From the NCBI GenBank assembly GCA_018714405.1, contig DVNM01000032.1:1-43193 (forward strand): DNA of 43,193 nt, read 5' to 3'. A program made the position numbers and the translations under genes. The notes under the pieces were generated by a model. That model saw only the letters and a list, made by a program, of their open reading frames with translations, made no database searches and was not told the DNA's origin. This document shows, piece by piece, positions 22,602 through 31,807 of the stretch. Position 1 is the first letter of the stretch; each line of letters opens with the position of its first letter. This stretch comes from Scybalenecus merdavium (GTDB lineage: Bacteria; Bacillota; Clostridia; Oscillospirales; Acutalibacteraceae).

Positions 22602-23780
22602 ATGGCAAAATATTTATTTACCAGTGAGTCCGTTACAAACGGCCACCCCGACAAAATCTGTGACCAAATTTCTGATGCGGTCGTTGACGCGATGCTGGCG
22701 CAGGATCCGCAAAGCCGTGTGGCCTGCGAGGTGACCTGCACGACCGGTCAGGTGCTGATCATGGGCGAGATCACAACAAAGGCTAATGTAGACATTCCTT
22801 CTTTGGCCAGAAAGGTCATCTGCGGCATTGGGTATGACGATGACCGCAAGGGCTTCAACGGCAACACCTGTGCCGTTTTGATGGCGCTTGACAAACAAAG
22901 CCCTGACATTGCTATGGGTGTTGACCAGTCTCTGGAACTGAAAAATCAGCAAGAAGATCCGTACAATCTGAACGGCGCCGGCGATCAGGGTATGATGTTC
23001 GGTTACGCATGCACAGAAACACCGGAATATATGCCGCTTCCGATCTCGCTTGCGCATAAACTGACAAAAAAGCTCACGCAGGTGCGTACAGACGGCACGC
23101 TGCCTTATCTGTGCCCGGACGGCAAAAGCCAGGTGACCGTACAGTATGACGACGGCAAACCGGTCAAGGTTACTGCGGTCGTGATTTCCAGTCAGCATCT
23201 GGATACCGTTTCGCTCGATCAGCTGCGTGCCGATATTATTGAAAAGGTTATAAAAACCACTGTGCCGGCTGAACTGATGGACGACGAGACTGTATTTTAT
23301 GTGAATCCCACCGGCCGTTTTGTGGTGGGCGGACCGCACGGCGACAGCGGCCTGACCGGCCGCAAGATCATTGTGGATACATACGGCGGCTACAGCCGTC
23401 ACGGCGGCGGCGCATTTTCCGGTAAGGATCCGACAAAGGTTGACCGTTCTGCGGCTTACGCTGCCCGCTGGATCGCCAAAAACCTGGTGGCTGCCGGTGT
23501 GGCTGACCGCTGTGAAGTGCAGCTTGCTTATGCCATTGGCGTAGCCAAGCCGGTGTCTGTTCTGGTAGATACGTTCGGTACAGAAAAGATTTCGCAGGAC
23601 CGTATCCATGCGATCGTAGACGAACTGTTTGACCTACGTCCGGCTGCAATCATCGAACGCCTTGACCTGCGCCGTCCGATTTATCAGCCGCTTGCCGCTT
23701 ACGGTCATATGGGCCGAGAGGATCTGGATGTTGCCTGGGAGAAACTGGACATGGTCGATGAGATCCGGAAGCGTATGTAA
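22602..23780 (+). CDS. metK: S-adenosylmethionine synthetase
   Basis: This 392-residue enzyme makes SAM from methionine and ATP. GHPDK is at 14-18, GAGDQGMMFGYA forms the active-site loop and GGGAFSGKDPTKVDRSAAY is the third signature. AGGAGA lies 8 nt before the ATG. It is a single gene between the S-box leader and a strong terminator, so its product represses it by feedback through SAM. Confidence 0.98.
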   Translation: MAKYLFTSESVTNGHPDKICDQISDAVVDAMLAQDPQSRVACEVTCTTGQVLIMGEITTKANVDIPSLARKVICGIGYDDDRKGFNGNTCAVLMALDKQSPDIAMGVDQSLELKNQQEDPYNLNGAGDQGMMFGYACTETPEYMPLPISLAHKLTKKLTQVRTDGTLPYLCPDGKSQVTVQYDDGKPVKVTAVVISSQHLDTVSLDQLRADIIEKVIKTTVPAELMDDETVFYVNPTGRFVVGGPHGDSGLTGRKIIVDTYGGYSRHGGGAFSGKDPTKVDRSAAYAARWIAKNLVAAGVADRCEVQLAYAIGVAKPVSVLVDTFGTEKISQDRIHAIVDELFDLRPAAIIERLDLRRPIYQPLAAYGHMGREDLDVAWEKLDMVDEIRKRM

Positions 23781-23802
23781 TTCAATAAAGAATGTATGCT
23801 TA

Positions 23803-23838
23803 AAAACCGGCCGCCTGCTGTTGCAGACGGCCGGTTTT
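23803..23838. terminator. bidirectional terminator between metK and proC
   Basis: An 11-bp stem AAAACCGGCCG (23803-23813) / CGGCCGGTTTT (23828-23838) contains a smaller inner stem. A/T runs on both sides fit use by convergent metK and proC. Confidence 0.85.
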
Positions 23839-23853
23839 GTGTTACGGATGCGA

Positions 23854-24654
23854 TCAAAGTGCCTTGTCTTTGTCCACTGCGTTTTGCACGGCATCGTGCA
23901 CAGCGGTTTCAAAGCCTTCTTTCTGCAGGGTCAACACGCCTTCGATCGTTGTGCCGCCAGGCGAGCAGACCATATCCACAAGCTGCCACGGATGGGTGTC
24001 GGGGTTTTCCAGCACCATTTTGGCACTGCCGTAAACGGCCTGGGCGGCAATTTCAAGCGCCATGTTTTTAGACATGCCGTTTTTCACCGCTGCTCTTGCC
24101 AGTGCGTCAATGAACATGTAGACAAAAGCCGGCGAGCAGCCGCTGATCACGCCGAAAAGCGGAAAGAACTTTTCGTCAAGCTCGATCACTTTGCCAATGA
24201 CCTGCAGCAAGCCGGCAACCGTCTGCTTTTCTTCCTGTGTTACCGCTTCATTGCAGCAGTAGGCGCACACCGCCTCGCCGACTTTGGCGTTGATGTTCGG
24301 CATTACGCGAATGATCTTGTTGTTTTGCGTCAGCGCGCTCCTTAAAAACTCGATCGTTTTTCCGGCAGCGATCGAAATGATGATTTTGTTGCTTTCTTTC
24401 AGATCGGCATTGATCTCCTGCAGCACGCTTTGGATCACGTTCGGCTTAACAGCAAGCAAAATGTGGTCGCAGCTTTGCGCAAGCGCTCTGGCGTTTTCAG
24501 CCGGCTGTACGCCGTATTTTGCGGCAACATTTTCAAGCGCTTTGGCATTGGTGTCAAACACAAAAATATCTGCCGGCTCCAGCAGCTTGCTGTCGGCAAT
24601 GCCCTTTAAAATTGCCGTGGCCATGTTGCCGCAGCCGATAAATCCAAGTTTCAT
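23854..24654 (-). CDS. proC: pyrroline-5-carboxylate reductase
   Basis: This 266-residue enzyme carries out the last step of proline synthesis, reducing pyrroline-5-carboxylate with NAD(P)H. The N-terminal GFIGCGNMATAIL dinucleotide motif and the C-terminal SPGGTTIEGV signature are intact. GGAGGA lies 6-7 nt before the ATG. It lies 35 nt downstream of spoIIID on the same strand. Confidence 0.96.
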   Translation of the reverse strand: MKLGFIGCGNMATAILKGIADSKLLEPADIFVFDTNAKALENVAAKYGVQPAENARALAQSCDHILLAVKPNVIQSVLQEINADLKESNKIIISIAAGKTIEFLRSALTQNNKIIRVMPNINAKVGEAVCAYCCNEAVTQEEKQTVAGLLQVIGKVIELDEKFFPLFGVISGCSPAFVYMFIDALARAAVKNGMSKNMALEIAAQAVYGSAKMVLENPDTHPWQLVDMVCSPGGTTIEGVLTLQKEGFETAVHDAVQNAVDKDKAL

Positions 24655-24689
24655 TTTACTTCCTCCGTATTTCGTATTCTTATTTCAGT

Positions 24690-24971
24690 TTACCACATTT
24701 GACCCTGATTTTCAATTTCTTTTAGTGTTTCGTATTTGTGCTTCGTTGCCTGGCCGCCGCGGATGTGGCGTTCGGCCTTGTTTTCGTCCAAGACGCTGCG
24801 CACCTGCTTCCACAGCTGCGGGTTGATTTTTTTCAGGCGCTGGGTCACGTCGATATGTACGGTGGATTTGGAAATGCCGAACGCTTTGGCAGCGCCGCGC
24901 ACGGTCTCTTTGTTATGTACAATGTATTTTCCTAAAAAAACAGACCGTTCCTCAATCGTGGTGTAATTCAT
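24690..24971 (-). CDS. spoIIID: sporulation transcription factor SpoIIID
   Basis: This 93-residue mother-cell regulator has a helix-turn-helix (AKAFGISKSTVHIDVTQRL) and the basic C-terminal RHIRGGQATKHKY stretch, both as in B. subtilis SpoIIID. The start is placed at ATG 24971, with GGAGG 7 nt upstream; the ATG at 24977 is only 1 nt from that site. It marks the organism as a spore-former. The gene is expressed under sigma-E in other species; I did not locate its promoter confidently. Confidence 0.95.
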   Translation of the reverse strand: MNYTTIEERSVFLGKYIVHNKETVRGAAKAFGISKSTVHIDVTQRLKKINPQLWKQVRSVLDENKAERHIRGGQATKHKYETLKEIENQGQMW

Positions 24972-25072
24972 TTTCATGCCTCCGAAATACTTCTTGTAAA
25001 AATGTATTCCGAACTCGGTCTGTTTATGCGCAATTTGCGGTTTTTAAAGCAAATGGCTGAATAACAACCTGC

Positions 25073-25106
25073 AAAAAGAAAGCCGGTGCAAAACGCACCG
25101 GCTTTC
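25073..25106 (-). terminator. terminator of the PRPP synthetase operon
   Basis: A 12-bp stem GAAAGCCGGTGC (25078-25089) / GCACCGGCTTTC (25095-25106) is followed on the minus strand by a T run (complement of 25073-25077). Confidence 0.9.
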
Positions 25107-25107
25107 T

Positions 25108-25656
25108 TTATTCTTCTGCGTTATCCGCTTGTGTCGTTTCGTCTCCGTTTTGCTCTTCCTGCGCCTGGCTGACGTAGTCTTTGGCTTCCGCGATCAGGTC
25201 GTTCAAAGAGCGCTGGCTGAGTTTGTCTACACGGTGGTAGCCTGTTTCTTCACCAAGGTCACCCCCGCCGCCGATGCTGTCGATCGTGTTGATGTACAGG
25301 TGGTCGCCGGACAGACGGTATTTGTAGGTCAGTGTCAGTTCTGAATTGGCATTTTTCAGAATGATCTTGTTGCCGTCAATGGTGTATTCACCGGGGAAGT
25401 TGGCTGTGGAGATGTAGCGGTCATATGTACCGTCTTCACGAAATACGAAAGCGGTGGCGCCGTCAAAATCGTCGTCTTCCCAAATGCCGATGATCTCGGC
25501 TTTATCGCTCTTGAAAAAGCTGGTGAAAGCAGAGACCGGGCTGACTTTGACAACGGCGCTGTAAATCAGCGTAGCGATCACAGACAGTGCGACCAGAATG
25601 CCCAGCACAATGCCGAAAATCTTCAGCCATTTGATAAACAGTTGTTTTTTTTCCAT
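25108..25656 (-). CDS. membrane-anchored protein of unknown function, lipocalin-like domain
   Basis: This 182-residue protein has a membrane anchor (about 11-34), an outside beta-rich domain (about 50-135; IIGIWEDDDFDGATAFVFRE and GEYTIDGNKIIL) resembling small lipocalin-like or DUF5640-type folds, and an acidic Gln-rich tail. It starts 4 nt after the PRPP synthetase-like gene and shares its promoter and terminator. I cannot assign a function. Confidence 0.75.
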   Translation of the reverse strand: MEKKQLFIKWLKIFGIVLGILVALSVIATLIYSAVVKVSPVSAFTSFFKSDKAEIIGIWEDDDFDGATAFVFREDGTYDRYISTANFPGEYTIDGNKIILKNANSELTLTYKYRLSGDHLYINTIDSIGGGGDLGEETGYHRVDKLSQRSLNDLIAEAKDYVSQAQEEQNGDETTQADNAEE

Positions 25657-25660
25657 AAAA

Positions 25661-26836
25661 TCATCTCAGTCCTTTGTTCGTCAACAGGGTATTGATTTTT
25701 TGACTGGAGTCAAGCAGTGGGCTCATGCTCATGTCGTGGTTGAGCGTATCCAGCATATATGCGCAGTACTTGGAAATCTCGACATTGCAGTACCATTCGC
25801 GTGACAGCAGTTCCGGCGACTGATAAACGCCGTTTGTGGTAAATACTTTTTCAAAGATGCCGTCGGCATAGGCGGTGTCAAACGCTTCCAGGCCGTTGCA
25901 GAAAAGACCGAAGGTGGTGCAAATAAAAATGCGGCCGGCTTTCAGGGATTTCAGTTTTTTAGCAACTTCCAGCATGGACTCACCGGAGGAGATCATGTCG
26001 TCCACAATAATGATGTCCTTGCCTTCCACGCTTTCGCCAAGGTACTCGTGCGCAACGATCTTGTTGCGGCCGTCAATAATGGTCGTGTAGTCGCGGCGTT
26101 TGTAAAACATGCCCAGGTTGACGCCAAGCTGGGTCGCATAGTAAATGCAGCGCGCCATGCCGCCCTCGTCGGGGGAAATGACCGTTAAATGCTCTTTGTC
26201 GATCGTCAGACCGTCTACATTGTTGACGAGCGCTTTGATCATCTGGTAAGCCGGCTGCACATTTTCAAAGGAATTGTGCGGAATGGCGTTTTGTACACGC
26301 TGATCATGTGCATCAAAGGTGATGATGCTTTCAACACCCAGATGGATCAGTTCCTGCAGTGCCAGAGCACAGTCCAGCGATTCGCGCGAATTCCTTTTGT
26401 GCTGACGGCCCTCATAAAGCATGGGCATGATCACAGTGATCCGCTTCGCCTTGCCGCTGATGGCCGAGATCACACGCTTGATGTCTGCAAAGTGATCGTC
26501 GGGTGACATTGGAACGGTCAGCCCATAAATATTATATGTGATGCTGTAGTTGAATACATCTGCAATGATATAAATGTCATACCCGCGCACACTTTCTTTC
26601 AGCGTGGCCTTTGCTTCGCCGGTGCCGAAACGCGGCAGATCCACTTTGATTTTAAAGGTGTCACGCGCATAACCGTAAAATGCGATCGTGTTTTGGTGTT
26701 CTTCCGCCTGTGTCTTGCGCCATTCGACCAGGTACGCGTCGATCTTGTCGGTCAGCTTTTCACATCCCGGCATGCCGATGATCCCAAGCGGTCCGATCGG
26801 TATTGTTTCAACATGTTGAGCGGTTTTTCTTGCCAT
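25661..26836 (-). CDS. diverged ribose-phosphate pyrophosphokinase (PRPP synthetase-like)
   Basis: This 391-residue protein would make PRPP from ribose-5-phosphate and ATP. The PRPP-binding loop IIVDDMISSGESM is clear, and FDAHDQRVQNAIP and SPDEGGMARC correspond to the Prs signatures, though with substitutions (canonical DLHxxQIQGFF). It is about 75 residues longer than classical Prs, mainly at the N-terminus. The start is ATG 26836 with AAAGGA upstream; the frame from 26881 includes the promoter region. Clostridia often keep such a long form; whether a classical prs also exists is outside this window. Confidence 0.85.
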   Translation of the reverse strand: MARKTAQHVETIPIGPLGIIGMPGCEKLTDKIDAYLVEWRKTQAEEHQNTIAFYGYARDTFKIKVDLPRFGTGEAKATLKESVRGYDIYIIADVFNYSITYNIYGLTVPMSPDDHFADIKRVISAISGKAKRITVIMPMLYEGRQHKRNSRESLDCALALQELIHLGVESIITFDAHDQRVQNAIPHNSFENVQPAYQMIKALVNNVDGLTIDKEHLTVISPDEGGMARCIYYATQLGVNLGMFYKRRDYTTIIDGRNKIVAHEYLGESVEGKDIIIVDDMISSGESMLEVAKKLKSLKAGRIFICTTFGLFCNGLEAFDTAYADGIFEKVFTTNGVYQSPELLSREWYCNVEISKYCAYMLDTLNHDMSMSPLLDSSQKINTLLTNKGLR

Positions 26837-26885
26837 TTTGTTGTTCCTTTCCTTGCAATGCGTGTTATGGAATTTTGACACCTAT

Positions 26886-26914
26886 ATAATACAAAATTTC
26901 GACAAAAAAGTAAA
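26886..26914 (-). promoter_or_regulatory. promoter of the PRPP synthetase-like gene
   Basis: On the minus strand a -35 TTTACT (complement of 26909-26914) and a -10 TATTAT (complement of 26886-26891) are separated by 17 nt, with a TTG step before the -10. Confidence 0.55.
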
Positions 26915-26939
26915 CGGTAAAAAAGTAAAAATATTGTGA

Positions 26940-29900
26940 TTATTCTGGAAGTTCCTGTGCGTTTTGCACAGCGACCGCTGCGCGGGCTTTTTTGCGTTTT
27001 CGGCCGCGCAGGATCAAAACGGCTATACCGCCCGCTGCTGCGACTGCAGTAATGCAGGCGCCGGCCACGATGCCGCGCGGGGTATAGTGCATTTCCACCG
27101 TGTGCTGTCCGGCAGAGATCGGCGTGCAAAGCAGACCGTTTAAGGAGAACGTCTGTGCTTCTTCACCGTCGATCAGCACACGCCAGCCGGCGTCGTAGGG
27201 CACGGAAGTGTACAGGTAGCCTTCGCGCGCCATGGTGATTTCGCCGTCGATATGCGTGTCGCCGTAGTCTGTCACGTTCATAGCGCTGCGGTTGAGTACG
27301 TCGTAGCCCATATCCAAAACATCCTGGTCAAGGCTGTAGGCGTAAATGCTGAAATAGCTGTCGGTCGCATCGTCGGACTTTGTGTTGATCTGTACTGTGA
27401 TCTCATCGCCGAATTCGCACTGGCCGATATCGAAGATATACGGGTTGTCGGTGGACTGGGTGTAGACTTCGCCGCCGTGCATAATGGTGATGGATTCGAT
27501 CACCGGCGAAGTAAAATACAGGTATGTGTTGCTGCTGCTTGTCGCCATCAGCGTCAGTGTCACAACGTTTTCCTCGGCGCCGGCGTCATTGCTGTAATAG
27601 AATGTGCCGTTTTGCGTCACCTCGTCGATCGATGTGCCGCTGCCCTCTGTGCCGTTGTAGATAACAGGCACGAATACGTCGGCAAAACCGGTGGCTTTTT
27701 CAAAGTAGTCGGACTGGATCGCAAACGGGTCACCCTCATAGTTTTTCCAGTCTTTTACCGCTGTGTCTACACCGTAGGCCACGGGCAGATAGTATTTGTT
27801 TTCATATACGGTCATCACGCCGTCAGACGTTGTGTACACGGGTGTGTACAGGTTTTCAGACGGGCGCGCGCCCGTGCCGGTGTACATAATGTACTTCAGG
27901 CCGAACATCATGTTGTAGACCGGCGTCTGTGTGTTGTAGGTGTAGCTGTTGATACGGTTGCCGAACATGCCCAGGTTATACTGCAGGCCGGCCGTTTCTT
28001 CATATGCCATGGATGAAAAGACTGATACGCCGGGATAGTTGTACAGGCTCGGGTCCATGCGCGTGACCAGGTGCGACAGTTCCATGCGGTAGAAAGAGTC
28101 GTCCTGCTCCTTGATCGCGTCGATCGCTTCCTCGTAAGTGTCGTAGTTTTCGGTATAATTGCTGTAATTTTGCGTAAAGACGAATGAATTGCAGTCTGCC
28201 ACCAGCACCTCGCAGATGCAAAGCGACAGCACGATCACGCCGGCTGCAAAAGTTTTAAGCTGCTGCTTTTTGATCAGCATCAGTGCGGCGCACCATACGA
28301 TCACCAGTGCCAGGCTGATGAAGATGGTAGAGGAGGTGGAATAATTCGTCGGGAATTTTTCCACCAGGGTAATAAAGACGATCAGTGCCAGACCCACAGT
28401 CGCAATATCTCGGATCTTGACCGCTTTGAAATGCTGGAACACACGAAATGCAATAACGATCAGCATAAACGAGTACATGAACGAGAAGCGGTAGGGCAGG
28501 TCGTTCGGGAAATGGAAAGCGTGCCAGATAAAGTTCAGGTAGTTGCTGTCAAAGCTGACCAGCAAAAATGCCACCAGCAGCAGGTGCATAACCTTTTCAC
28601 GCAGGCGGATGTCTTTATTCATAATGTAAAGCGGCACCAGAATGACCGGCAGAATGCCCGAATAGATGTTGGGCAGCACGTCGCCGCCGCTGCTGCGGAT
28701 CGTGGTCGTCAGGCCGGCCAAATGGTTCGCAAGCAGGTCAAACAAATTGAAATAGGTGGTGGCGTCGGTCGGGAATGTGTCGGATGTCGCCGAACAGGAG
28801 TCCAGTATCATGTAGACCGGAATGAGCACAACGGCCAAAAGCGCTGCTGAAAATACAGAAGCGGCTGCAAAGGTAACGCCGCTTTTAATAAAGCGAAGAT
28901 CCCACACTTTTTTCAGGCTGAAGCCTTTTTGCTGCCAGAGACCGCGGCTGCATTTTGCCTGGATGGCATAGTTGGAAAAATAGTAGACCAAAAAGTACAG
29001 TACCGCAAAAATGCAGCACATGTAGGCAATATAGTAACTGCTGAAAAACTGAATGCACAGCACGGCGATGTAAAGCCGGCAGTCCGTTTTATGGATGATC
29101 GCTTCAATGCCCAGCACCAGCAGCGGCAGCAGGTACATGGCGTCGATCCACATAATGTTCCAGTAATAAGCCAGAAAATAGCCGCAAAACGCGTATAAAA
29201 TACCAAAACCCGCGCTGAAATAGGAATTTGCATTGCGGCTTTTTTTCAGGTAGTACGTCATGGTGGCGGCCGACAGGGCGGCTTTCAGCGCAACAAGCGT
29301 TGTGACGAAAAACGGCATCTGCCTGCGGTCAAACAAAAAGATGATGATGTTCAGCGGGCTGGAAAGGTAGTTGAAATAATTGCCCAAAAAGCTGCTGCCG
29401 CCGCCCGTTTCCCAGGAATACAGGAAGGAATCCAGGTTCGTCACTCGGTCATAAAGTTCCGTAAACAGCGGGCCGTACTGGTGGTAAAGGTCCATGCGCA
29501 GCACGGTCAGGTCGCCGAACGGGTAGAGTTTGTAGATCAGGTAGATGAACAAAATGCAGAAAAGCGCAAGGAAAAAGGCCAGCACACTGAACCGGTTTGC
29601 AAAAATGGTTTTGTACAGGCGGCCGTTTTGGTATGCTTCCGGCTTTTCCATGCACTCAAAGGTGATGTAGCGGTCGAATACATAATTAAACAGAAAAACA
29701 AAAATACCGGTCATGCACACGACCAGCGATTTGGTCGCGCCCAGCGTTGTGTAAAACAGAAAATTTGCCAGCTGGTACACGCCGCAGGCAACCAGCATGC
29801 GCAGCAGGAAGAAAAGCACCTGCTGGTAAAGCGGCGAAACGGCCTTGCGGTGAAACACAAGCCTTTTCACCGCAAAAAAGTTTAAAACGCCGGTCACTAA

Positions 29901-30068
29901 AAACGAAACCAGCAGCGAAATGTTTGCAGGCACGGAAAAGCCCTTTAATATTTGCTTGCAGACAAGCATAAATATAAACGAAATCAAAAACACGACCGTG
30001 TAGTTCACGGTCTGACCGTTCATAATTTTGTCCGCATGCAGTTTTGAGCGGTTTTGCGTAAGATCCAT
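26940..30068 (-). CDS. GtrA-YfhO fusion membrane protein
   Basis: This 1042-residue polytopic protein joins two families. Residues about 15-140 form a four-segment GtrA domain with the repeated motif seen as LNFFAVKRLVFH and FNYVFDRYITFE. From about 160 the YfhO family follows: the luminal loop DLYHQYGPLFTELYDR, about ten further segments, a large outside domain (about 620-1000) and a last segment before a basic tail. GtrA proteins flip undecaprenyl-phosphate sugars and YfhO proteins are GT-C type glycosyltransferases; in Bacillus and Listeria separate GtcA and YfhO proteins act in teichoic acid glycosylation (known of the families, from memory). The fusion would couple flipping and transfer. 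AAGGAG lies 8 nt before the ATG. No partner CsbB-type transferase is nearby. Confidence 0.82.
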   Translation of the reverse strand: MDLTQNRSKLHADKIMNGQTVNYTVVFLISFIFMLVCKQILKGFSVPANISLLVSFLVTGVLNFFAVKRLVFHRKAVSPLYQQVLFFLLRMLVACGVYQLANFLFYTTLGATKSLVVCMTGIFVFLFNYVFDRYITFECMEKPEAYQNGRLYKTIFANRFSVLAFFLALFCILFIYLIYKLYPFGDLTVLRMDLYHQYGPLFTELYDRVTNLDSFLYSWETGGGSSFLGNYFNYLSSPLNIIIFLFDRRQMPFFVTTLVALKAALSAATMTYYLKKSRNANSYFSAGFGILYAFCGYFLAYYWNIMWIDAMYLLPLLVLGIEAIIHKTDCRLYIAVLCIQFFSSYYIAYMCCIFAVLYFLVYYFSNYAIQAKCSRGLWQQKGFSLKKVWDLRFIKSGVTFAAASVFSAALLAVVLIPVYMILDSCSATSDTFPTDATTYFNLFDLLANHLAGLTTTIRSSGGDVLPNIYSGILPVILVPLYIMNKDIRLREKVMHLLLVAFLLVSFDSNYLNFIWHAFHFPNDLPYRFSFMYSFMLIVIAFRVFQHFKAVKIRDIATVGLALIVFITLVEKFPTNYSTSSTIFISLALVIVWCAALMLIKKQQLKTFAAGVIVLSLCICEVLVADCNSFVFTQNYSNYTENYDTYEEAIDAIKEQDDSFYRMELSHLVTRMDPSLYNYPGVSVFSSMAYEETAGLQYNLGMFGNRINSYTYNTQTPVYNMMFGLKYIMYTGTGARPSENLYTPVYTTSDGVMTVYENKYYLPVAYGVDTAVKDWKNYEGDPFAIQSDYFEKATGFADVFVPVIYNGTEGSGTSIDEVTQNGTFYYSNDAGAEENVVTLTLMATSSSNTYLYFTSPVIESITIMHGGEVYTQSTDNPYIFDIGQCEFGDEITVQINTKSDDATDSYFSIYAYSLDQDVLDMGYDVLNRSAMNVTDYGDTHIDGEITMAREGYLYTSVPYDAGWRVLIDGEEAQTFSLNGLLCTPISAGQHTVEMHYTPRGIVAGACITAVAAAGGIAVLILRGRKRKKARAAVAVQNAQELPE

Positions 30069-30096
30069 AATATTACTCCTTGATTAATATATTTTT

Positions 30097-30125
30097 ATAT
30101 TATCACACGCCCGCGGTGTATGCAA
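30097..30125 (-). promoter_or_regulatory. promoter of the GtrA-YfhO gene
   Basis: On the minus strand a -35 TTGCAT (complement of 30120-30125) and a -10 TAATAT (complement of 30097-30102) are separated by 17 nt. The spacer holds an inverted repeat, ACAC...GTGT around a GC core. Confidence 0.55.
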
Positions 30126-30179
30126 GTGATTTTTGGTTCTACATGCGGACAAGAGTACATAGTGTTTTAAGGAGAAGCC

Positions 30180-31169
30180 ATGCAGTATTATCTGAAAGCC
30201 GCAGAGTGCTTTGCAAACGACGTGCGAAACGCGCTTTGCGCCGTCGATAGGGAAATTATGCCGATGATCACCGAGATCCGTCTGCGGCGAAATAAACCGC
30301 TGATGCTTTGCAGCGCGAAAGAGACTGCTTTTTTGTCTGCGGCAGGCCGGCTGACCCCGGTCCCTGCGCCGGACAGCCTGATCATCACTGAGCGCATGCT
30401 GCAGGAAAACTTTTTGAAGCTTTGCGATTATTCTGTTTACAGCAGCATGGCTGAGCTGAAAAATGGTTTCATTACCGTTGCGGGCGGCAGCCGTGTCGGC
30501 GTATGCGCTTCCGCAGTGCTGCGCGAGGGGCAGGTGGTGTCGGTCAAAAACGTCACTTCTCTGAATTTCCGCATCGCCCGGGCTGTGCGTGGCTGCGCGC
30601 TGCCGATTTTAAACACGCTCTTTGTGCACGCGCTGCCGAGCGTGATCCTTGCCGGTCCGCCGGGCAGCGGAAAGACGACCGTTTTGCGCGACCTTGCGCT
30701 GCAGCTTTCAAACGGTTTTGCCGGTCGCTATATAAAGGTGTGCATTGCGGACGAGCGCGGCGAGTTCGCCGCCAACGGGAGCCGTTTTGAACTGGAGACC
30801 GGCCTGAACTGCGACGTGTATTCCTATTTCCCGAAGCGTGACGCGATCGAAATGGCCATGCGCACCATGTCGGCGCAGCTGATCGTGTGCGACGAAGTCG
30901 CAACACCGTCTGAGGTGGATGCGATCGCCCACGGTTTCAGCTCCGGCATTGCGTTTGCTGTGTCGGTGCATCTAAACAGTATAGAGGATGTGTTTTCCAA
31001 ACTTGCCGTGCGCAGGCTGCTGGAATTTAATGAATTCTCCTATCTCATCCTGCTGAAAAATTATGCAAACGACTTTGTCATGATCGACTGTAAAGAGGTT
31101 TACAATGAAATTCATCGGCGCGATTCTTCTCATAACGGCAGCAACGGGCACGGGCCTTTATTTTTCTGA
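30180..31169 (+). CDS. spoIIIAA: stage III sporulation protein AA
   Basis: This 329-residue cytoplasmic ATPase of the SpoIIIA-SpoIIQ channel resembles type II/IV secretion ATPases. Walker A GPPGSGKTT is at 159-167 and the IADERGEF and VCDEVA segments follow. AAGGAG lies 5 nt before the ATG. Its last 65 nt overlap the spoIIIAB frame, a longer overlap than usual. It is the first gene of an eight-gene operon read in the mother cell. Confidence 0.95.
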   Translation: MQYYLKAAECFANDVRNALCAVDREIMPMITEIRLRRNKPLMLCSAKETAFLSAAGRLTPVPAPDSLIITERMLQENFLKLCDYSVYSSMAELKNGFITVAGGSRVGVCASAVLREGQVVSVKNVTSLNFRIARAVRGCALPILNTLFVHALPSVILAGPPGSGKTTVLRDLALQLSNGFAGRYIKVCIADERGEFAANGSRFELETGLNCDVYSYFPKRDAIEMAMRTMSAQLIVCDEVATPSEVDAIAHGFSSGIAFAVSVHLNSIEDVFSKLAVRRLLEFNEFSYLILLKNYANDFVMIDCKEVYNEIHRRDSSHNGSNGHGPLFF

Positions 31170-31596
31170 GCGCCTGAGAGCCCGGTGCAATGCGGCACGC
31201 GAGATCATACTGATGTGTGAGCTGATCGAGATCGAAATGCAGTTTAACCTGAACTGCATTGGCGACATATTTGAAAAGATCGTCCGCACGGCCGATTTTA
31301 AATGCCTGTCTTTTATCCGAAAAATGGACAAAACAAAACCGTTTTACACGGCGTTTTGCAATGCGCTGGACCAGAGCACAGCCTATATTGACCGTCGTGA
31401 CCGCGCCTCATTAAAACAGCTGGCCGCGTTTCTCGGGTCTACCGATGTGCAGACGCAGCTAAGCTATTTGGGCGCGTATAAGGCGTCCATGCACAAGCGG
31501 CTTTCGTACTATGAAGCGGAGGAAAAGCGTCTGGCCAAGCTGTATGTGGCTTTCGGCTTGTTTGGCGGCTGTGCGGCGGTCGTGATTTTCCTGTAA
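31105..31596 (+). CDS. spoIIIAB: stage III sporulation protein AB
   Basis: This is a 163-residue protein with a membrane segment at each end, related to secretion-system inner membrane (GspF-like) proteins. The start at ATG 31105 is supported by AAAGAGG 6 nt upstream and by the family-typical opening KFIGAILLITAATGTGLYFS. The gene begins inside spoIIIAA. Confidence 0.92.
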   Translation: MKFIGAILLITAATGTGLYFSERLRARCNAAREIILMCELIEIEMQFNLNCIGDIFEKIVRTADFKCLSFIRKMDKTKPFYTAFCNALDQSTAYIDRRDRASLKQLAAFLGSTDVQTQLSYLGAYKASMHKRLSYYEAEEKRLAKLYVAFGLFGGCAAVVIFL

Positions 31597-31612
31597 AACA
31601 AAGGAGGATAAA

Positions 31613-31807
31613 ATGAGTGCAGATCTGATTTTCCGAATTGCGGCCATCGGCATTATCGTTGCAGTCCTAAACCAGCTTCTGGTGCGCAGCGGCCGCGAGG
31701 ACCAGGCAATGCTGACGACGCTGGCCGGTGTGATCGTGGTACTGATGATGCTGATCCCCGAGATCAGCGAACTGTTTTCCACGGTAGAGGCCATGTTTGA
31801 TTTATGA
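31613..31807 (+). CDS. spoIIIAC: stage III sporulation protein AC
   Basis: This is a 64-residue small membrane protein with two hydrophobic segments, the usual length for SpoIIIAC. AAAGGAGG lies 5 nt before the ATG. Its stop overlaps the start of spoIIIAD. Confidence 0.92.
   Translation: MSADLIFRIAAIGIIVAVLNQLLVRSGREDQAMLTTLAGVIVVLMMLIPEISELFSTVEAMFDL

Noticed and set aside
30158..30165. Sigma-E like -10 (CATAGTGT) before spoIIIAA
   Set aside because: Transcription would begin at or inside the Shine-Dalgarno at 30169-30174, and no fitting -35 was found. The true sigma-E promoter was not located.
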